Shown: one piece after another, positions 43,059 through 53,948 of the stretch
Position numbering within the stretch: position 1 is the first letter of the stretch
How the letters are laid out: every line of letters begins with the position of its first letter
Source: Nostoc commune NIES-4072
Lineage (GTDB): Bacteria > Cyanobacteriota > Cyanobacteriia > Cyanobacteriales > Nostocaceae
Direction: 5' to 3'
DNA: 64,000 nt
Assembly (NCBI RefSeq): GCF_003113895.1
Contig: NZ_BDUD01000001.1
Coordinates: 6,003,244-6,067,243 of the forward strand
Position numbers and translations under genes: made by a program
Notes under the pieces: model-generated
What the model was told of the DNA's origin: nothing
The model's database searches: none
The model's input: the letters and a program-made list of their open reading frames with translations, nothing else

Positions 43059-44288
43059 TTAAAAATTTTCTTTCGAGACTTTTTTAATTTGCCCAGCAAA
43101 GTATGCTTCCTCATGTTTGAGTTGTTGCGCTACTTCTAACCCTTTTTGAAAAGCTGTTAGTGCTTGAGGAAATTCTTTGCGTTCTAGATACAATTGCCCA
43201 ATTTGGTCATAAGCTTGCATCAGCCCGTAAAAATTGGCCGCTTGCGTCTCTGTTTCCACAAGAATTTGGCTAGCCTGCAAAGCCTCGTCTGTTTGTCCTT
43301 GAGAACGATACAGCGCAATTAACTTCTGTAAAGCTTCACCAGCACGAACGTACTCCTTTAATTGCCAAGCAGTAGTATAAGCTTCTTGATAATTATTAAA
43401 AGCTTCTAGCAGTAAGTTAGGATCTTTCTTTGCTAGAGATTCATAATCTGAAGCGATCGCTAGCTTTAATTCTGGTATTTCAGTAAGATTATTTTCACTA
43501 ACGTAAATTTCTACTAGTTTATTAAGTACATTCAAAGACTGCTGTGGTTGGTTTGTCCGGTCGTAAATTTCAGCCAGTTGTTGGAGATATATTACCTCGT
43601 TTACACGTTCGCCTTGAGAACTAGCTAAACTCAACAATTCCTCGTAGATTGGCGCAGCTTTGGGGTAATCAAACCAACTCAAATGTACCTCTCCAATTGT
43701 CTTGAGGGTTTCTATGAGTGCTGTTGTATCTTTTTGCTGCCGCACCACTAGTAAAACTTGGTCGTAAGCTTCAGCAGCGAGTTGTGGCGATCGCACATTT
43801 TGATAAGCTTGACCTAGCGATCGCCACAATTGGAGATCAATTGGGGCAGTTGTTTTCTGAGATTGTGCCTGTTTTTGAATTGCTTGCAATCGCTGCGTTA
43901 TATATTGTACTTCTTGTGCATCATTTTGCTTCCAGGCGATCGCCCCGACTCGTGATAGTGCTTGTACCTCTGCTAATGAACCTAAAAAGCGGCGCAAACG
44001 AAGTTCCCGGTTCCAAATTTCAAACGCAGTCACCTGATCTCCTGCTTGCAGTTTCGCTGCTGCTTCTTGATTTAATGCATCTAGCGCCGGTTCTAACTTT
44101 TGCTGTTCTTGGAGAGTTAACGGCTGTTTATCTTTGGGCAGACGTGGTAGCAGTGGATCGGGTGTGGTAATTTCTAGGGGATTAGGAGGAAATTTATCCG
44201 GTACTTTGGGGTTTTTAGTCTGTGCCAGCGTCAAGGAACTGCTAAAAAGTATAGCGGCAGTAACAATCATAATTAAGGGCCTAAACAT
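43059..44288 (-). CDS. secreted TPR-repeat protein
   Basis: A 409-residue protein with a signal peptide (MFRPLIMIVTAAILFSSSLT, cleavage after LAQ), then a Pro/Lys-rich linker (KFPPNPLEITTPDPLLPRLP). About seven to eight TPR-like helical pairs fill residues 75-400 (AAKLQAGDQVTAFEIWNREL, LGQAYQNVRSPQLAAEAYDQ, YDQIGQLYLERKEFPQALT). It is probably periplasmic and mediates protein contacts. No catalytic motif. The gene stands alone; its 3' end abuts the MITE at 42895-43047. Confidence 0.8.
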   Translation of the reverse strand: MFRPLIMIVTAAILFSSSLTLAQTKNPKVPDKFPPNPLEITTPDPLLPRLPKDKQPLTLQEQQKLEPALDALNQEAAAKLQAGDQVTAFEIWNRELRLRRFLGSLAEVQALSRVGAIAWKQNDAQEVQYITQRLQAIQKQAQSQKTTAPIDLQLWRSLGQAYQNVRSPQLAAEAYDQVLLVVRQQKDTTALIETLKTIGEVHLSWFDYPKAAPIYEELLSLASSQGERVNEVIYLQQLAEIYDRTNQPQQSLNVLNKLVEIYVSENNLTEIPELKLAIASDYESLAKKDPNLLLEAFNNYQEAYTTAWQLKEYVRAGEALQKLIALYRSQGQTDEALQASQILVETETQAANFYGLMQAYDQIGQLYLERKEFPQALTAFQKGLEVAQQLKHEEAYFAGQIKKVSKENF

Positions 44289-45055
44289 GGGTACTTTACC
44301 TTGCCTTGAGTTGGTTGCATAAGTTAATTATCCCCAGACCCTATTATTTTTACTTTATTCCAGCAATTCTGAAGCGTCACTGACACTACTTTATGTCTCT
44401 ATTTAGTCTAAACATTCAGTAAATCAAGCTGATATCAAGCTAATATAGGTAAAGCTTTTTAAGTGTAATTCCTGAATTCAAATAGCATATTTACATGATT
44501 TATGCAAGCGAAAATATCTAGAAAATGGCTGCGGGATATACTGAATAATTCAATAAAGTTTATTATTTGCCTTCTTATGAGTCAGGAAATATACGCTCCC
44601 AATAATTAATTAATGTAGGTATCCTTTATTAGAGCTATTAGAAATTAGACCTAATTTGCTCTAGAAGTTAAGAAACTTGGTATCAGTTAGCACGACTATG
44701 ACGAGTAGTACCGTGAAAAACTTTTGGCATTACTGATTTAGAGTATGAATCAAGATGTAGATACGTGATATATCGCGTATATCGCGTCTCTATATAGGTT
44801 TTCTTATTCAGCAAGCCAATTTTTTCATGTGTCTTGTTTGGTTAGAACGAAGATATAGCCGCTTGGACTTGAGCTGCTAGTCACTCTTCTCCTTCTGTGG
44901 GGTACGACGCTAACGCGTAGCTTGCTTAGGGGTAGGGGGTAAGGACTTTCTAAGGTCGTTAACGCTGCACTAATAGGTGTTACCCGTCTACAGAGCTGGC
45001 TCACCGTTTTTACCAATTTAGTCAGCAGCTACTTTTTCAACTAGGAAGGTAAAAA
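44289..45055. other. gene-free region between divergent TPR and kinase genes
   Basis: About 770 AT-rich bases separating divergent genes, so promoters for both are expected. A short direct repeat ATATCGCGTATATCGCGTCT lies near 44774, and a CG-rich repeat fragment near 44900 (GGTACGACGCTAACGCG). No open frame here looks like a protein. Confidence 0.5.
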
Positions 45056-46549
45056 ATGGAATGGGCTATTTACAAAAAGAATACGGGCAGCTTTCTAATA
45101 GCAGTCGCAATTATGACTGGTGTTGGTGTAATTTCGTATCTTAGTTTGCTTCAGTATCGAGAAAACGCTCAATGGGTAACACATACACGCGAGGTGCTGG
45201 AAAAGACTAAAGAAGTTATGTCACAGATTAAAGATGCAGAAACTGGACAACGGGGCTATCTTCTCACGGGTAAAGAACGGTATTTAGAACCCTATCGCAC
45301 TGCAACTAGCGAGATTACTCAGAAAATTAAGACTTTGCGGCAATTGACTGCGGATAACCCCAATCAACAACGGCGGCTTGATCGCCTTGAACCCCTGGTT
45401 GCCAAAAAACTAGTTTTGATGGAACAGGCGATTAACGCCAGGAGCAAAAATTTAGAATCCGCGCTGCAAATACTTCAGACAGATCAGGGTCAGCAGATCA
45501 TGGAGGACATCCGAATGCTGACTAGAGATATGGAGAAAGAAGAGAATGAGTTGTTAAAACAGAGGTCGATAGAGGCGAACATCAGCGCTCATCAAACAAC
45601 TTTGCTGACTATTTTTGGCAGCGTTATTGCTTCTGCGATCGTCGGTTTAGCAGCCATGATCACCAATCAGGAACTCGCCAAACGCAAGCGGATGGAAAAT
45701 TCTCTGCAAAAAGCTCGTGATGAGTTAGAAATAGAGGTTAGCAAACGGACTGCCGAACTGAGAAACACTAACGAAGAATTGCAAACTGAAATTAATGAGC
45801 GTAAAAGGGCAGAGTCAGAGATTCTGCGCTTGAACGTCGAGCTTGAGGGGCGAGTTGCAGAACGCACAGCACAACTCGAAGCCACTAATAAAGAGATGGA
45901 AGCATTTAGTTATTCTGTGTCTCACGATCTGCGGGCCCCCTTGCGGAGCATCGACGGCTTTAGCCAAGCGCTACTAGAAGATTATAGTGATAACCTCGAC
46001 GCACTAGGCCAAAACTACCTCCAGCGAGTGCGTGCAGCCACCCAGCGAATGGCACAACTGATCGACGATTTACTGAATCTGTCACGACTGACGCGTAGTG
46101 AGATGCGTTATGAAAATGTGGATCTGAGCGCACTGGTAGAAGCGATCGCCACAGAGTTGCACAAAACACAACCAGAACGCCAAGTAGAGTTTGTAATTAC
46201 ACCGGGATTGGTTGCCAATGGTGATACTCATCTTTTACGGATCGTGCTAGAAAACCTACTGGGTAATGCGTGGAAGTTTACAGGGAAAAATCAAAAAGCA
46301 CGCATAGAATTTGGGCTTTTACAGCAAGATGACACCTATGTGTATTTTGTCCGTGATGATGGCACAGGCTTCGATATGGCCTATATTGACAAACTCTTCG
46401 GTGCTTTTCAGCGCCTGCACGCCATGACTGAGTTTGAAAGCACTGGCATCGGACTAGCTACTGTGCAGCGCATTGTCCACCGTCATGGTGGCCGTGTCTG
46501 GGCCCAAAGTGCAGTCGAGCAAGGCGCAACATTTTACTTCACCCTCTAA
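45056..46549 (+). CDS. CHASE3-domain sensor histidine kinase
   Basis: A 497-residue membrane kinase. Membrane helices at about 11-30 and 182-203 enclose a CHASE3 sensor ([20 protein letters not shown]). A long coiled coil (205-285) precedes the kinase core, where the phospho-acceptor is His290 in [10 protein letters not shown]. The ATP domain has [15 protein letters not shown] (N box), DDGTGFDM (G1) and [13 protein letters not shown] (G2). It is close to phytochrome-type kinases in its catalytic half but has no GAF/PHY. The Rcp1-like regulator gene 20 bases downstream is the likely partner. Confidence 0.9.
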   Translation: MEWAIYKKNTGSFLIAVAIMTGVGVISYLSLLQYRENAQWVTHTREVLEKTKEVMSQIKDAETGQRGYLLTGKERYLEPYRTATSEITQKIKTLRQLTADNPNQQRRLDRLEPLVAKKLVLMEQAINARSKNLESALQILQTDQGQQIMEDIRMLTRDMEKEENELLKQRSIEANISAHQTTLLTIFGSVIASAIVGLAAMITNQELAKRKRMENSLQKARDELEIEVSKRTAELRNTNEELQTEINERKRAESEILRLNVELEGRVAERTAQLEATNKEMEAFSYSVSHDLRAPLRSIDGFSQALLEDYSDNLDALGQNYLQRVRAATQRMAQLIDDLLNLSRLTRSEMRYENVDLSALVEAIATELHKTQPERQVEFVITPGLVANGDTHLLRIVLENLLGNAWKFTGKNQKARIEFGLLQQDDTYVYFVRDDGTGFDMAYIDKLFGAFQRLHAMTEFESTGIGLATVQRIVHRHGGRVWAQSAVEQGATFYFTL

Positions 46550-46569
46550 TCTATAGGAGAACACACAAC

Positions 46570-46998
46570 ATGATTTTACTTGTAGAAGATAATCCTGATG
46601 ATGAAGCGCTAACCCTACGCGCACTCAAGAAAAACAATATTCTGAACGAGGTAATAGTGGCACGCGATGGGGTAGAAGCCCTAGATTACCTCTTTGGTAA
46701 AGGTATATACGCTGATCGCGACATGAGCGTTATGCCAAATCTCATCCTGCTAGATTTGAAGTTGCCTAAAATGGATGGTTTGGAAGTTTTGCGACACCTG
46801 CGAACCGACGAAAGGACAAAAATCCTTCCCGTCGTCATTCTCACTTCCTCCAAAGAGGAGCAAGACTTAATCAATGGTTATAGCTTGGGTGCCAACAGCT
46901 ATGTTCGTAAACCAGTAGACTTTTCTCAATTCAGTGAAGCAGTGCGACAACTAGGATTGTACTGGTTTGTGTTAAACGAATCACCGCCAAGGGTATAA
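46570..46998 (+). CDS. Rcp1-like single-domain response regulator
   Basis: A 142-residue CheY-like receiver. The acidic pocket is EDNPDDE (6-12), the phospho-acceptor is Asp62 in LILLDLKLPKMDG, and the switch Thr and Lys are in VVILTSSKEEQD and SYVRKPVD. The insertion between helix 2 and strand 3 (GKGIYADRDMSVMP) is typical of Rcp1 regulators that pair with phytochrome-like kinases. There is no output domain. AGGAGA precedes the start; cotranscribed with the upstream kinase. Confidence 0.92.
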   Translation: MILLVEDNPDDEALTLRALKKNNILNEVIVARDGVEALDYLFGKGIYADRDMSVMPNLILLDLKLPKMDGLEVLRHLRTDERTKILPVVILTSSKEEQDLINGYSLGANSYVRKPVDFSQFSEAVRQLGLYWFVLNESPPRV

Positions 46999-47155
46999 GC
47001 CAATACGGTTTAGTTAAGCAAATTTATCTGTTAAGGCAGGCAGGGGGAGCAGGGGAGGCAGAGGAGGCAGGGGGAGAGAAAAAAGCTTAACTGAACTGTA
47101 TCGGGGTATAAGCAGGGGGCAGGGCTGACTTTCTTAATTACGAATTACGAATTAC

Positions 47156-48193
47156 ATGGGTATACCACTGCGCGTATTACTTGTTGAGGATTCAGAAGAT
47201 GACGCTTTGTTGATGCTGCGTGAACTTCAACGTGGTGGCTATCAAGTAACCTTTGAACGGATTGATACACCCACAGCCATGAAAGCTGCGATCGCAGGGG
47301 AAACATGGGATATTGTCATCTGCGATTATTCTATGCCCACCTTTAGCGCTCCTGCTGCATTAAAGCAAGTCAAGGAAAGTGGACTTGACTTGCCATTTAT
47401 TATTGTCTCAGGCACTATTGGTGAAGATACCGCAGTAGCAGCCATGAAAGCTGGTGCCCATGATTACATCATCAAAGGCAATTTAGCAAGACTTATCCCT
47501 GCTGTTGCCCGCGAGTTACGTGAGGCACTAGTGAGACGGGAGCGTAAACAAGCAGAGGAGCAGATTAAAGCATCGCTTCAAGAGAAAGAGGTGCTATTAA
47601 AAGAAATTCATCACCGGGTCAAAAATAATTTGCAGATTATTTCTAGTCTGCTCAACCTGCAAGCAGAGTATATCAAGGACAATCAAGCCCTTGAGGTATT
47701 CAAAGATAGTCAGAACCGGATTGACTCAATGGCTCTGATCCACGAGAAATTATATCAATCTCAAGATTTAGCAAAGATTAATTTTGCTGATTATATCCAA
47801 GATTTAGTAACTAATTTATTTTATTCATATAACGTTAATTCCAGTGCTATTACCTTAAAAATGAATGTTGAGGAGGTTTTTTTAGCCATTGATGCAGCTA
47901 TTCCTTGCGGCTTGATTATCAATGAACTTATTTCAAATTCCCTAAAATATGCCTTTCCCCAAAGAGAATTGGGAGAAATTTGTATTGACTTCTGCTCCAT
48001 AGAAGCAAATTTATTTAAACTTACTATCAGTGATAATGGTGTCGGTTTTGCCCAAGATTTTGACTTTCAAGCTACAGAATCATTAGGTTTGCGATTAGTC
48101 AAAGGTCTAACACATCAGCTACAAGGCAATATCGATTTTATCAGCTATAACGGAGTAGAGTATAAAATTATATTCCCAACTAAGAATTTCTGA
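47156..48193 (+). CDS. hybrid receiver-histidine kinase (HisKA_2 type)
   Basis: A 345-residue soluble protein. An N-terminal receiver (5-125) has its acceptor at Asp57 (VICDYSMP). It is followed by a kinase core of the HisKA_2 class with [19 protein letters not shown] (His152/153) and an ATPase domain ([37 protein letters not shown]). The order receiver then kinase suggests it is a relay in which the receiver gates the kinase. The 160-base spacer upstream contains purine-rich repeat sequence. The next gene begins 19 bases later. Confidence 0.9.
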   Translation: MGIPLRVLLVEDSEDDALLMLRELQRGGYQVTFERIDTPTAMKAAIAGETWDIVICDYSMPTFSAPAALKQVKESGLDLPFIIVSGTIGEDTAVAAMKAGAHDYIIKGNLARLIPAVARELREALVRRERKQAEEQIKASLQEKEVLLKEIHHRVKNNLQIISSLLNLQAEYIKDNQALEVFKDSQNRIDSMALIHEKLYQSQDLAKINFADYIQDLVTNLFYSYNVNSSAITLKMNVEEVFLAIDAAIPCGLIINELISNSLKYAFPQRELGEICIDFCSIEANLFKLTISDNGVGFAQDFDFQATESLGLRLVKGLTHQLQGNIDFISYNGVEYKIIFPTKNF

Positions 48194-48212
48194 AACTATA
48201 AGTTTAAAAATC

Positions 48213-50785
48213 ATGAGCGCAGTAAATATATTAGTTGTTGAAGATGAAATCATCGTAGCAATGGATATACAAAATCGGCTAAGAAAATTTGGATACACTG
48301 TTATGGGGCTTGCCGATTCTGGAGAAGAAGCAATTAAGAAAGCAGCAGATAATTCTCTAGATTTAGTTTTAATGGATATTCATCTCAAAGGAAAGATGGA
48401 CGGTGTGGAGGCCGCTCAAATAATTCATAATATTTTTAAAATTCCAGTAATATATCTTACTGCTAATGCAGATGAATCAACATTGAATCGAGCAAAAGAA
48501 ACAGAGCCATTTGGCTACATTCTCAAGCCTTTCAAAGAAAAGGAATTAAAGTTCACTATTGAAATTACACTTTCCAAACATCGAACGGAAAAAAAATTAA
48601 AACAGAATGAACAATGGTTGACTACTGTACTTAAAAGTATTGGAGATGCTGTAATTACTAGCGATGCATCTGGATCTATAACTTTTATGAATCCTATGGC
48701 GGAGGAACTGACGGGTTGGAATTATTCTGATGCGTTTGGTAAAGAAGCAACAGAAATATTCAATATTGCTCATGAAGAGACTCGGATAATAATTGAAAGT
48801 CCGATCAAGCAAGTCCTTGAGTCTGGCGTTAATGTCGGTCTACCAGAAAAAACGATACTGATTACTAAAAACGGTACAGAAATCCCAATTGATGATAGTG
48901 TTGCAGCGATTAAAGATGACAACGGTAAGATCACGGGTGCAGTTTGCGTTTTTCAGGATATCACCGAGCGTCAGCAGATATTGAAGGCACTAGCGCGTCG
49001 CCAGCAAGAATTCAAAGCACTAGTTGAAAATGCACCTGATATTATTTCCCGATTTAATACTCAATTGCGCTACGTTTACGTTAATCCAGTTATCGAAAAG
49101 GTTACAGGAATATCAGCCGAAACATTTATTGGCAAAACAAACGCAGAGTTAAATCTGCCAGAAGAATTTTGTCGGATATACGATCGCAAGCTTGGGCAAG
49201 TTTTTGAAACTAAGCAAGAGACGGAGTTTGAATGCAGTTTAGCGATCGCTTCCCAAACAAAACATTACCATACCCGTCTTGTGCCTGAATTAGCTAGCGA
49301 TGGCTCAGTATTTTTTGTTTTAAGTATTTCTCGGAACATTACTGCTCTAAAAGTTGCAGAGGCGCAATTAATTTATGACGCTTTTCACGACATACTAACC
49401 GGTTTGCCAAATCGCGCCTTATTTATGGAACGACTAGAACGGGCGCTGATGCTGTCAAAACGACGTACAAACTATACATTTGCTGTTCTCTTTCTAGACC
49501 TATAGGACTTACGCACACTCTACGAATTCTCGGCGCTCTTGGCGTCTTGGCGGTTCGAGAAATTAAGCTTTTTAGCAATTTTTGCGTAAGTCCTAACCTA
49601 GATCGCTTCAAAGTTGTCAACGACAGTCTTGGCCTTACAATTGGCGATCAATTACTAACTGCCCTTGCTCGCAGGCTGGAGAACTGCCTGCGTGCTGGAG
49701 ATACAGTTGCGCGTCTAGGGGGAGATGAGTTTACAATTTTGCTTGAGGATCTCAACAACATCAATGACGTAATTGGCGTAGTGGAGCGGATACACGAAGC
49801 TTTGACATCTGCGTTCCAACTTAGTGGATATGAGGTATTTACCACCGTTAGCATTGGCATCGCTTTAAATAAGGGTAATTACAACTTACCAGAAGAACTA
49901 CTGCGCGATGCTGACATTGCAATGTATCGTGCTAAGGCATTGGGTAAGGCACGCCATGAGATATTTGACTCAAGCATGTACAGGCAAGTAACGGAGCTAT
50001 TAGAGTTAGAGATGGATCTACGGGGGGCAATTGAACGCCAAGAGTTTCAGGTTTACTACCAGCCAATTGTGTTGTTAGAAACTTACAAAATTATTGGCTT
50101 CGAGGCTCTCGTTCGTTGGCAGCACCCGCAACAGGGCTTAGTTTCTCCAGACAACTTTATTCCACTAGCAGAAGAAACTGGGTTGATTATCCCTATTGGT
50201 TATTGGGTACTGAGCGAAGCTTGTCGGCAGATGCGTGCTTGGCAAATACAATTTCCTGCTGACCCACCCTTGACAATCAGTGTAAATCTTTCCACTAAAC
50301 AGTTTTCACAGTCTGGGCTAATTGAGCATATTTCCCAAATTATGCAAGAGACTGGTCTGGAAGGCAGCAATTTAAAGCTGGAGATTACCGAAAGCGTACT
50401 GATGGAGAATATGCAATCAGCAACTTTTATGCTCTTGCAACTGCAAGAGATGAATATCCAAATACACTTAGATGATTTTGGTATAGGCTATTCATCTTTG
50501 AGCTACCTGCACCGCTTTGCAAGTAATGCCTTGAAGATTGATCGTTCTTTTGTTACCAAAATTGGTGCTAACGGCGAAAACTTGGAAATTGTTCAAGCGA
50601 TCATCACCCTAGCCCAGAGTCTAAATATAGATGTAATAGCAGAGGGCGTAGAAACTGTAGAGCAACTGGCACTACTTAGAGCCATGAAATGCAAGCACGC
50701 ACAGGGATATTTCTTCTCTAAACCCCTAGATAGCAAATCGATAGAGGCATTACTCGTATCTGGCATTCAGCCGAGACAAGAATAG
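48213..50785 (+). pseudogene. REC-PAS-PAS-GGDEF-EAL protein gene split by a MITE
   Basis: The gene encodes a receiver (acceptor Asp55, LVLMDIHLKG), two PAS domains (about 138-255 and 262-385), then GGDEF and EAL domains. A 93-bp element at 49503-49595 inserts after the codons for FLDL; its first bases supply a TAG stop, giving a 430-residue product lacking GGDEF. Coding resumes at DRFKVVNDSLGL, with intact LGGDEF, EALVRW and DDFGIGYSSL. Removing the 98 bp (element plus 5-bp duplication) restores one frame of about 825 residues. A TTG at 49547 inside the element could start a separate 412-residue GGDEF-EAL protein, so two half-proteins may be made. Confidence 0.85.
49503..49595. mobile_element. 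93-bp MITE with TAGGACTTACGCA ends inside the GGDEF gene
   Basis: Perfect 13-bp inverted ends TAGGACTTACGCA / TGCGTAAGTCCTA. A 5-bp target duplication ACCTA flanks it exactly (49498-49502 and 49596-49600). No coding capacity. The interior contains GGCGTCTTGGCGGTTCG, a sequence type also seen near 42855. It shares only its ends with the 199-bp element at 17401. Confidence 0.92.
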
Positions 50786-50826
50786 GGGCAGGGGGCAGGG
50801 GAAAAGAATTTTTAATTCAAAAAAGC

Positions 50827-51291
50827 TTATTTACTCTCTTTTTCTGCTGCGGCTCGTTCTTGTGTCAAGCTATCAATAGCATCACCCAAGGCAGTAGTAA
50901 GGCTATTGCGGGTTTGAGCGTGGTTATCCTGCTCAGTTTTCAAAGCTTGCAAGAGGCGATCGCGTTCTTTGATTACGGCGATGAGTTTAGCTTGCAATTC
51001 CTCTACAGATTTTAGTTGTTCTATTTCTTGTTGGATCGCTGTTACTGGTGTTCCAGCAGCCAGTGTCTCCATCTCAAGACCCTGAAGTTTGTGCAATTCT
51101 GCCTTGAGGGATGCGATCGCCTGTTGGGACAATTGAGCATCCGTGCGCCGTTGTTCTGCTTCTGTGTTGTAAAGCTGACGCCATTTTTGGGCACTTTCCC
51201 AAGCAGAATCGCGATCGCTCTGAAGCCCCGCCATCTGCTCTTTGAGTGTCTGGATTTCGGTCAACCACTCTTGCGTTAAATCTTGATTCAT
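50827..51291 (-). CDS. coiled-coil hypothetical protein
   Basis: A 154-residue, Gln/Glu-rich protein that is almost entirely helical (EIQTLKEQMAGLQSDRDSAW, RQLYNTEAEQRRTDAQLSQQ, LQAKLIAVIKERDRLLQALK), with clear heptad patterning. No signal or membrane segment. The frame is open upstream to 51312, but those seven residues come from the heptamer repeat at 51301, so the ATG at 51291 is chosen. Function unknown. It is convergent with the GGDEF-EAL gene. Confidence 0.65.
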   Translation of the reverse strand: MNQDLTQEWLTEIQTLKEQMAGLQSDRDSAWESAQKWRQLYNTEAEQRRTDAQLSQQAIASLKAELHKLQGLEMETLAAGTPVTAIQQEIEQLKSVEELQAKLIAVIKERDRLLQALKTEQDNHAQTRNSLTTALGDAIDSLTQERAAAEKESK

Positions 51292-51300
51292 AAATAATTT

Positions 51301-51402
51301 GTCATTAGTCATTAGTCATTGGTCATTTGTCATTTGTCATTTGTCATTAGTTTTCTTCCCCTGCCCCCTCTACTCCCTACTCCCCACTCCCCACTCCCCA
51401 CT
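51301..51402. repeat. two heptamer arrays, GTCATTA and CCCCACT
   Basis: Seven consecutive 7-bp units of GTCATT(A/G/T) at 51301-51349, then pyrimidine-rich sequence and three CCCCACT units at 51382-51402. Both are Nostoc STRR types; the first is related to the repeats at 14981 and 16188. Confidence 0.9.
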
Positions 51403-51491
51403 AAGTATTATTGCGGAAAAAAGATAAATGCGATCGCTACGCAAAATTTGGCAAAGTAGTTAATAAAGCTAACTAGTTTTAACTCTAAATC

Positions 51492-52397
51492 ATGCCAAAG
51501 CCTCGTTTTTTACGCTTCTTTCGCCACCTCAATTGGCACACTCTCAAAAAAACTTTTGCTAGGACAATGGAAAGACGACTTTTTGGACTCGCCTCAGAAA
51601 TCGCCTTCAATGCTATGTTATCGCTGTTTCCGGCAATTCTTGCGATCGTTACAGCCATTGGCTTATTGGCAGAATCTTTACAAGCTACTTTTAAACAACT
51701 GGCGGCACAACTGAGTCAAGTTTTACCTGACCAAGCCCTGGCTCTGATTCGTGATTTTGCCACTACAGAAATTACCAACTCTAAAAACACTGGTTTATTT
51801 TCTCTGAGCTTCGTATTAGCAATTTGGACTGCTTCTGGGGCAGTGAGTACTGCTATGACTGCCTTCGACCAAATCCATCAAATTCCTTCAGAAAACATCC
51901 GTCCCTTTTGGAAAGCCAAGCTCGTCTCTCTGGGATTGACAGTCGGTACTATGTTGCTTTTAGTGTTGGCTTCTTTCTTAGTGTTTACCAGCGATTTGCT
52001 GCTGGGAATGGTAGTGCGCGGAAATAGTTCTTTGCTCATCTTGTTGCATCTTTGGCAGCTGTTACGCTGGCCTTTAGCTTTAAGTATTGTTGCTGTTGCT
52101 TTTAGCTTTGTCTATCGCTATGGCCCAAGCCAGTGGAACTCAGGCACACCAATGATGCCTGGAGCAATTTTAGCAGCTGTTTTCTGGGCAATATTGTCTG
52201 CTCTATTTCGGCTTTATGTGGCGAACTTTGGGAATTATAATAAAGTCTATGGTGCAGTAGGGGCTGTGATAGTTTTAATGCTTTGGCTATCGATGAGTGC
52301 TGCGGTTCTGTTAATCGGCGATCAGTTGAACGTAACTGTCGGCGAAGATATGCGCCCAAAAGCACGTCAGGATCTCGTAAAAAACATTAATTTGTAA
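51492..52397 (+). CDS. YihY/BrkB family inner-membrane protein
   Basis: A 301-residue polytopic protein with about six membrane helices. It matches the YihY/virulence-factor-BrkB family: RTMERRLFGLASEIAFNAML near the N-terminus, then LFPAILAIVTAIGLLAESLQ, and the C-terminal signature VYGAVGAVIVLMLWLSMSAA followed by LLIGDQLN. Members were once called ribonuclease BN in error; the transported substrate is unknown. It is the first of three same-strand genes, but the 90-base gap to the next leaves operon status open. Confidence 0.9.
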   Translation: MPKPRFLRFFRHLNWHTLKKTFARTMERRLFGLASEIAFNAMLSLFPAILAIVTAIGLLAESLQATFKQLAAQLSQVLPDQALALIRDFATTEITNSKNTGLFSLSFVLAIWTASGAVSTAMTAFDQIHQIPSENIRPFWKAKLVSLGLTVGTMLLLVLASFLVFTSDLLLGMVVRGNSSLLILLHLWQLLRWPLALSIVAVAFSFVYRYGPSQWNSGTPMMPGAILAAVFWAILSALFRLYVANFGNYNKVYGAVGAVIVLMLWLSMSAAVLLIGDQLNVTVGEDMRPKARQDLVKNINL

Positions 52398-52489
52398 ATA
52401 TCGTTATAAATCCCTGAGAAAATTTTTGCAAAAGTTCAATAGGGGAGTAGAATATCTAACGATTCAAGACAAACTTAGCGATCGCCTTC

Positions 52490-52996
52490 ATGCCTGATTC
52501 TCCTTTTCGATTTTCGATGATTGAACCTGATGCCAAAGCACCCACCTTGAAGCGCCTACGCCAGTTAAGTCGGCTGCTAGATAATGTTATTACCATTCCT
52601 GGTACACAGATTGGTTTTGGTCTAGATCCAATTTTAGGATTAATACCTATTGGTGGTGATTTTTTAGGAATCATGTTTTCTAGCTACATCATCCTAGAAG
52701 CAGCGCGGCTAGGTGTATCTAGAGCCACTTTAAGCAAAATGGTTCTAAATGTGATCATTGATGGCTTAGTAGGCGCTGTCCCAGTTTTGGGCGACTTTTT
52801 TGATTTTGCCTGGCGAGCTAACACTAATAATATCAAGCTGTTGGAAGATTACTTAAAGTTTCCTAGCCAGCAAAAAAGTGCAGACAGGTGGTTTATCTTT
52901 GGTGTTTTGGTAGGATTGTTGCTGATTGCCATTGTTTTAGTAGCATTACCAGTAATACTAGTTAGAATGCTGTGGAACGCCTTAACTGGCGGTTAA
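52490..52996 (+). CDS. DUF4112 domain membrane protein
   Basis: A 168-residue protein. The family core is clear: LRQLSRLLDNVITIPGTQIG, GLDPILGLIPIGGDFLG and LVGAVPVLGDFFDFAWRAN. Two short hydrophobic segments flank the core, and a C-terminal membrane helix spans about 138-160. Function of DUF4112 is unknown. The next gene starts 19 bases after the stop, so the two are probably cotranscribed. Confidence 0.88.
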   Translation: MPDSPFRFSMIEPDAKAPTLKRLRQLSRLLDNVITIPGTQIGFGLDPILGLIPIGGDFLGIMFSSYIILEAARLGVSRATLSKMVLNVIIDGLVGAVPVLGDFFDFAWRANTNNIKLLEDYLKFPSQQKSADRWFIFGVLVGLLLIAIVLVALPVILVRMLWNALTGG

Positions 52997-53015
52997 ATTA
53001 TTTATTGATAACGGA

Positions 53016-53948
53016 ATGAAAGATTGGTGGCAAGCTACTTTTCCTAAAGGGCGGCAAAGTCTAATTATTACTGATGCACAAGGGTATCCTGTACAAATTG
53101 CTTATGGCGAAAAAGGTAAAGGTAAACCACTAATTTTATTACATGGTATGGGTAGCTGGAGCTATAATTGGCGTCATAGTATAGCACCATTATCTAAATA
53201 TTTTCGAGTAATTTGTTTTGATGCTAAATGCTTTGGTTTTTCTGAAAAACCATTTTCGCGTAGAGAACACAACGGTCATCAAGTTATTGAGTTTAAAAGA
53301 GTTATTGAAGCATTATGTGACGAACCCGCAGTAATTGTGGCTGAATCTTTGGGGGGATTGATTGCCCTTGCCATTGCTCAAGAAAATCCGCAGTTAGTCG
53401 CGCAGCTTGTAGTCGTAAACGTACCTATATTTGCCGAACGTCTACCCCATTGGGCTATGTGGTTGCTTGCCCAAACGCCTTTAGAAATAATCCAAACAAT
53501 TGATTCTTTACGTCTTGCATATTTGTTTGCACCTCTATTTAGAGAAATTATGGCGATAGAAAGACGTAGAGTATTATTTGATCCATCAATTTTGACACAG
53601 GAAGATGTCTTTTGGATAACTTACCCGTTTATTGAGCTACCTGGTACAGTTGCAAAGGTCGCTGAAGAATTACAAATAGCAGCGAGAGAAATTGAGAATT
53701 GGCAAGAAAATAAGCCGAATATGCTCACCAAAATTCAAAATAACCTAAGTGCAATTAAGTGTCCTACATTAGTTTTGTGGGGGGATCAAGATAGTTGGTT
53801 TCCTGCTAGTCATGGTGAAAAACTGCATCAGTATATCCCCAATTCTAAATTACAAATTTTGTCTAACTGTTATCATGATGCCTCTTCTGGTGCTTTTGAA
53901 GTGCTGAATGCAGCAATTATTGAGTTTTTACGGGATACTGACCAATAA
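53016..53948 (+). CDS. alpha/beta hydrolase
   Basis: A 310-residue alpha/beta-hydrolase-fold protein. The oxyanion motif is HGMGSW (43-48), the nucleophile is Ser111 in AESLGGLIALA, the acid is in LVLWGDQDSWFP, and the catalytic His is in SNCYHDASSGAF. The lid region (about 135-215) is hydrophobic, suggesting a lipid-like or aromatic ester substrate, but none can be named. It follows DUF4112 by 19 bases. Confidence 0.88.
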   Translation: MKDWWQATFPKGRQSLIITDAQGYPVQIAYGEKGKGKPLILLHGMGSWSYNWRHSIAPLSKYFRVICFDAKCFGFSEKPFSRREHNGHQVIEFKRVIEALCDEPAVIVAESLGGLIALAIAQENPQLVAQLVVVNVPIFAERLPHWAMWLLAQTPLEIIQTIDSLRLAYLFAPLFREIMAIERRRVLFDPSILTQEDVFWITYPFIELPGTVAKVAEELQIAAREIENWQENKPNMLTKIQNNLSAIKCPTLVLWGDQDSWFPASHGEKLHQYIPNSKLQILSNCYHDASSGAFEVLNAAIIEFLRDTDQ

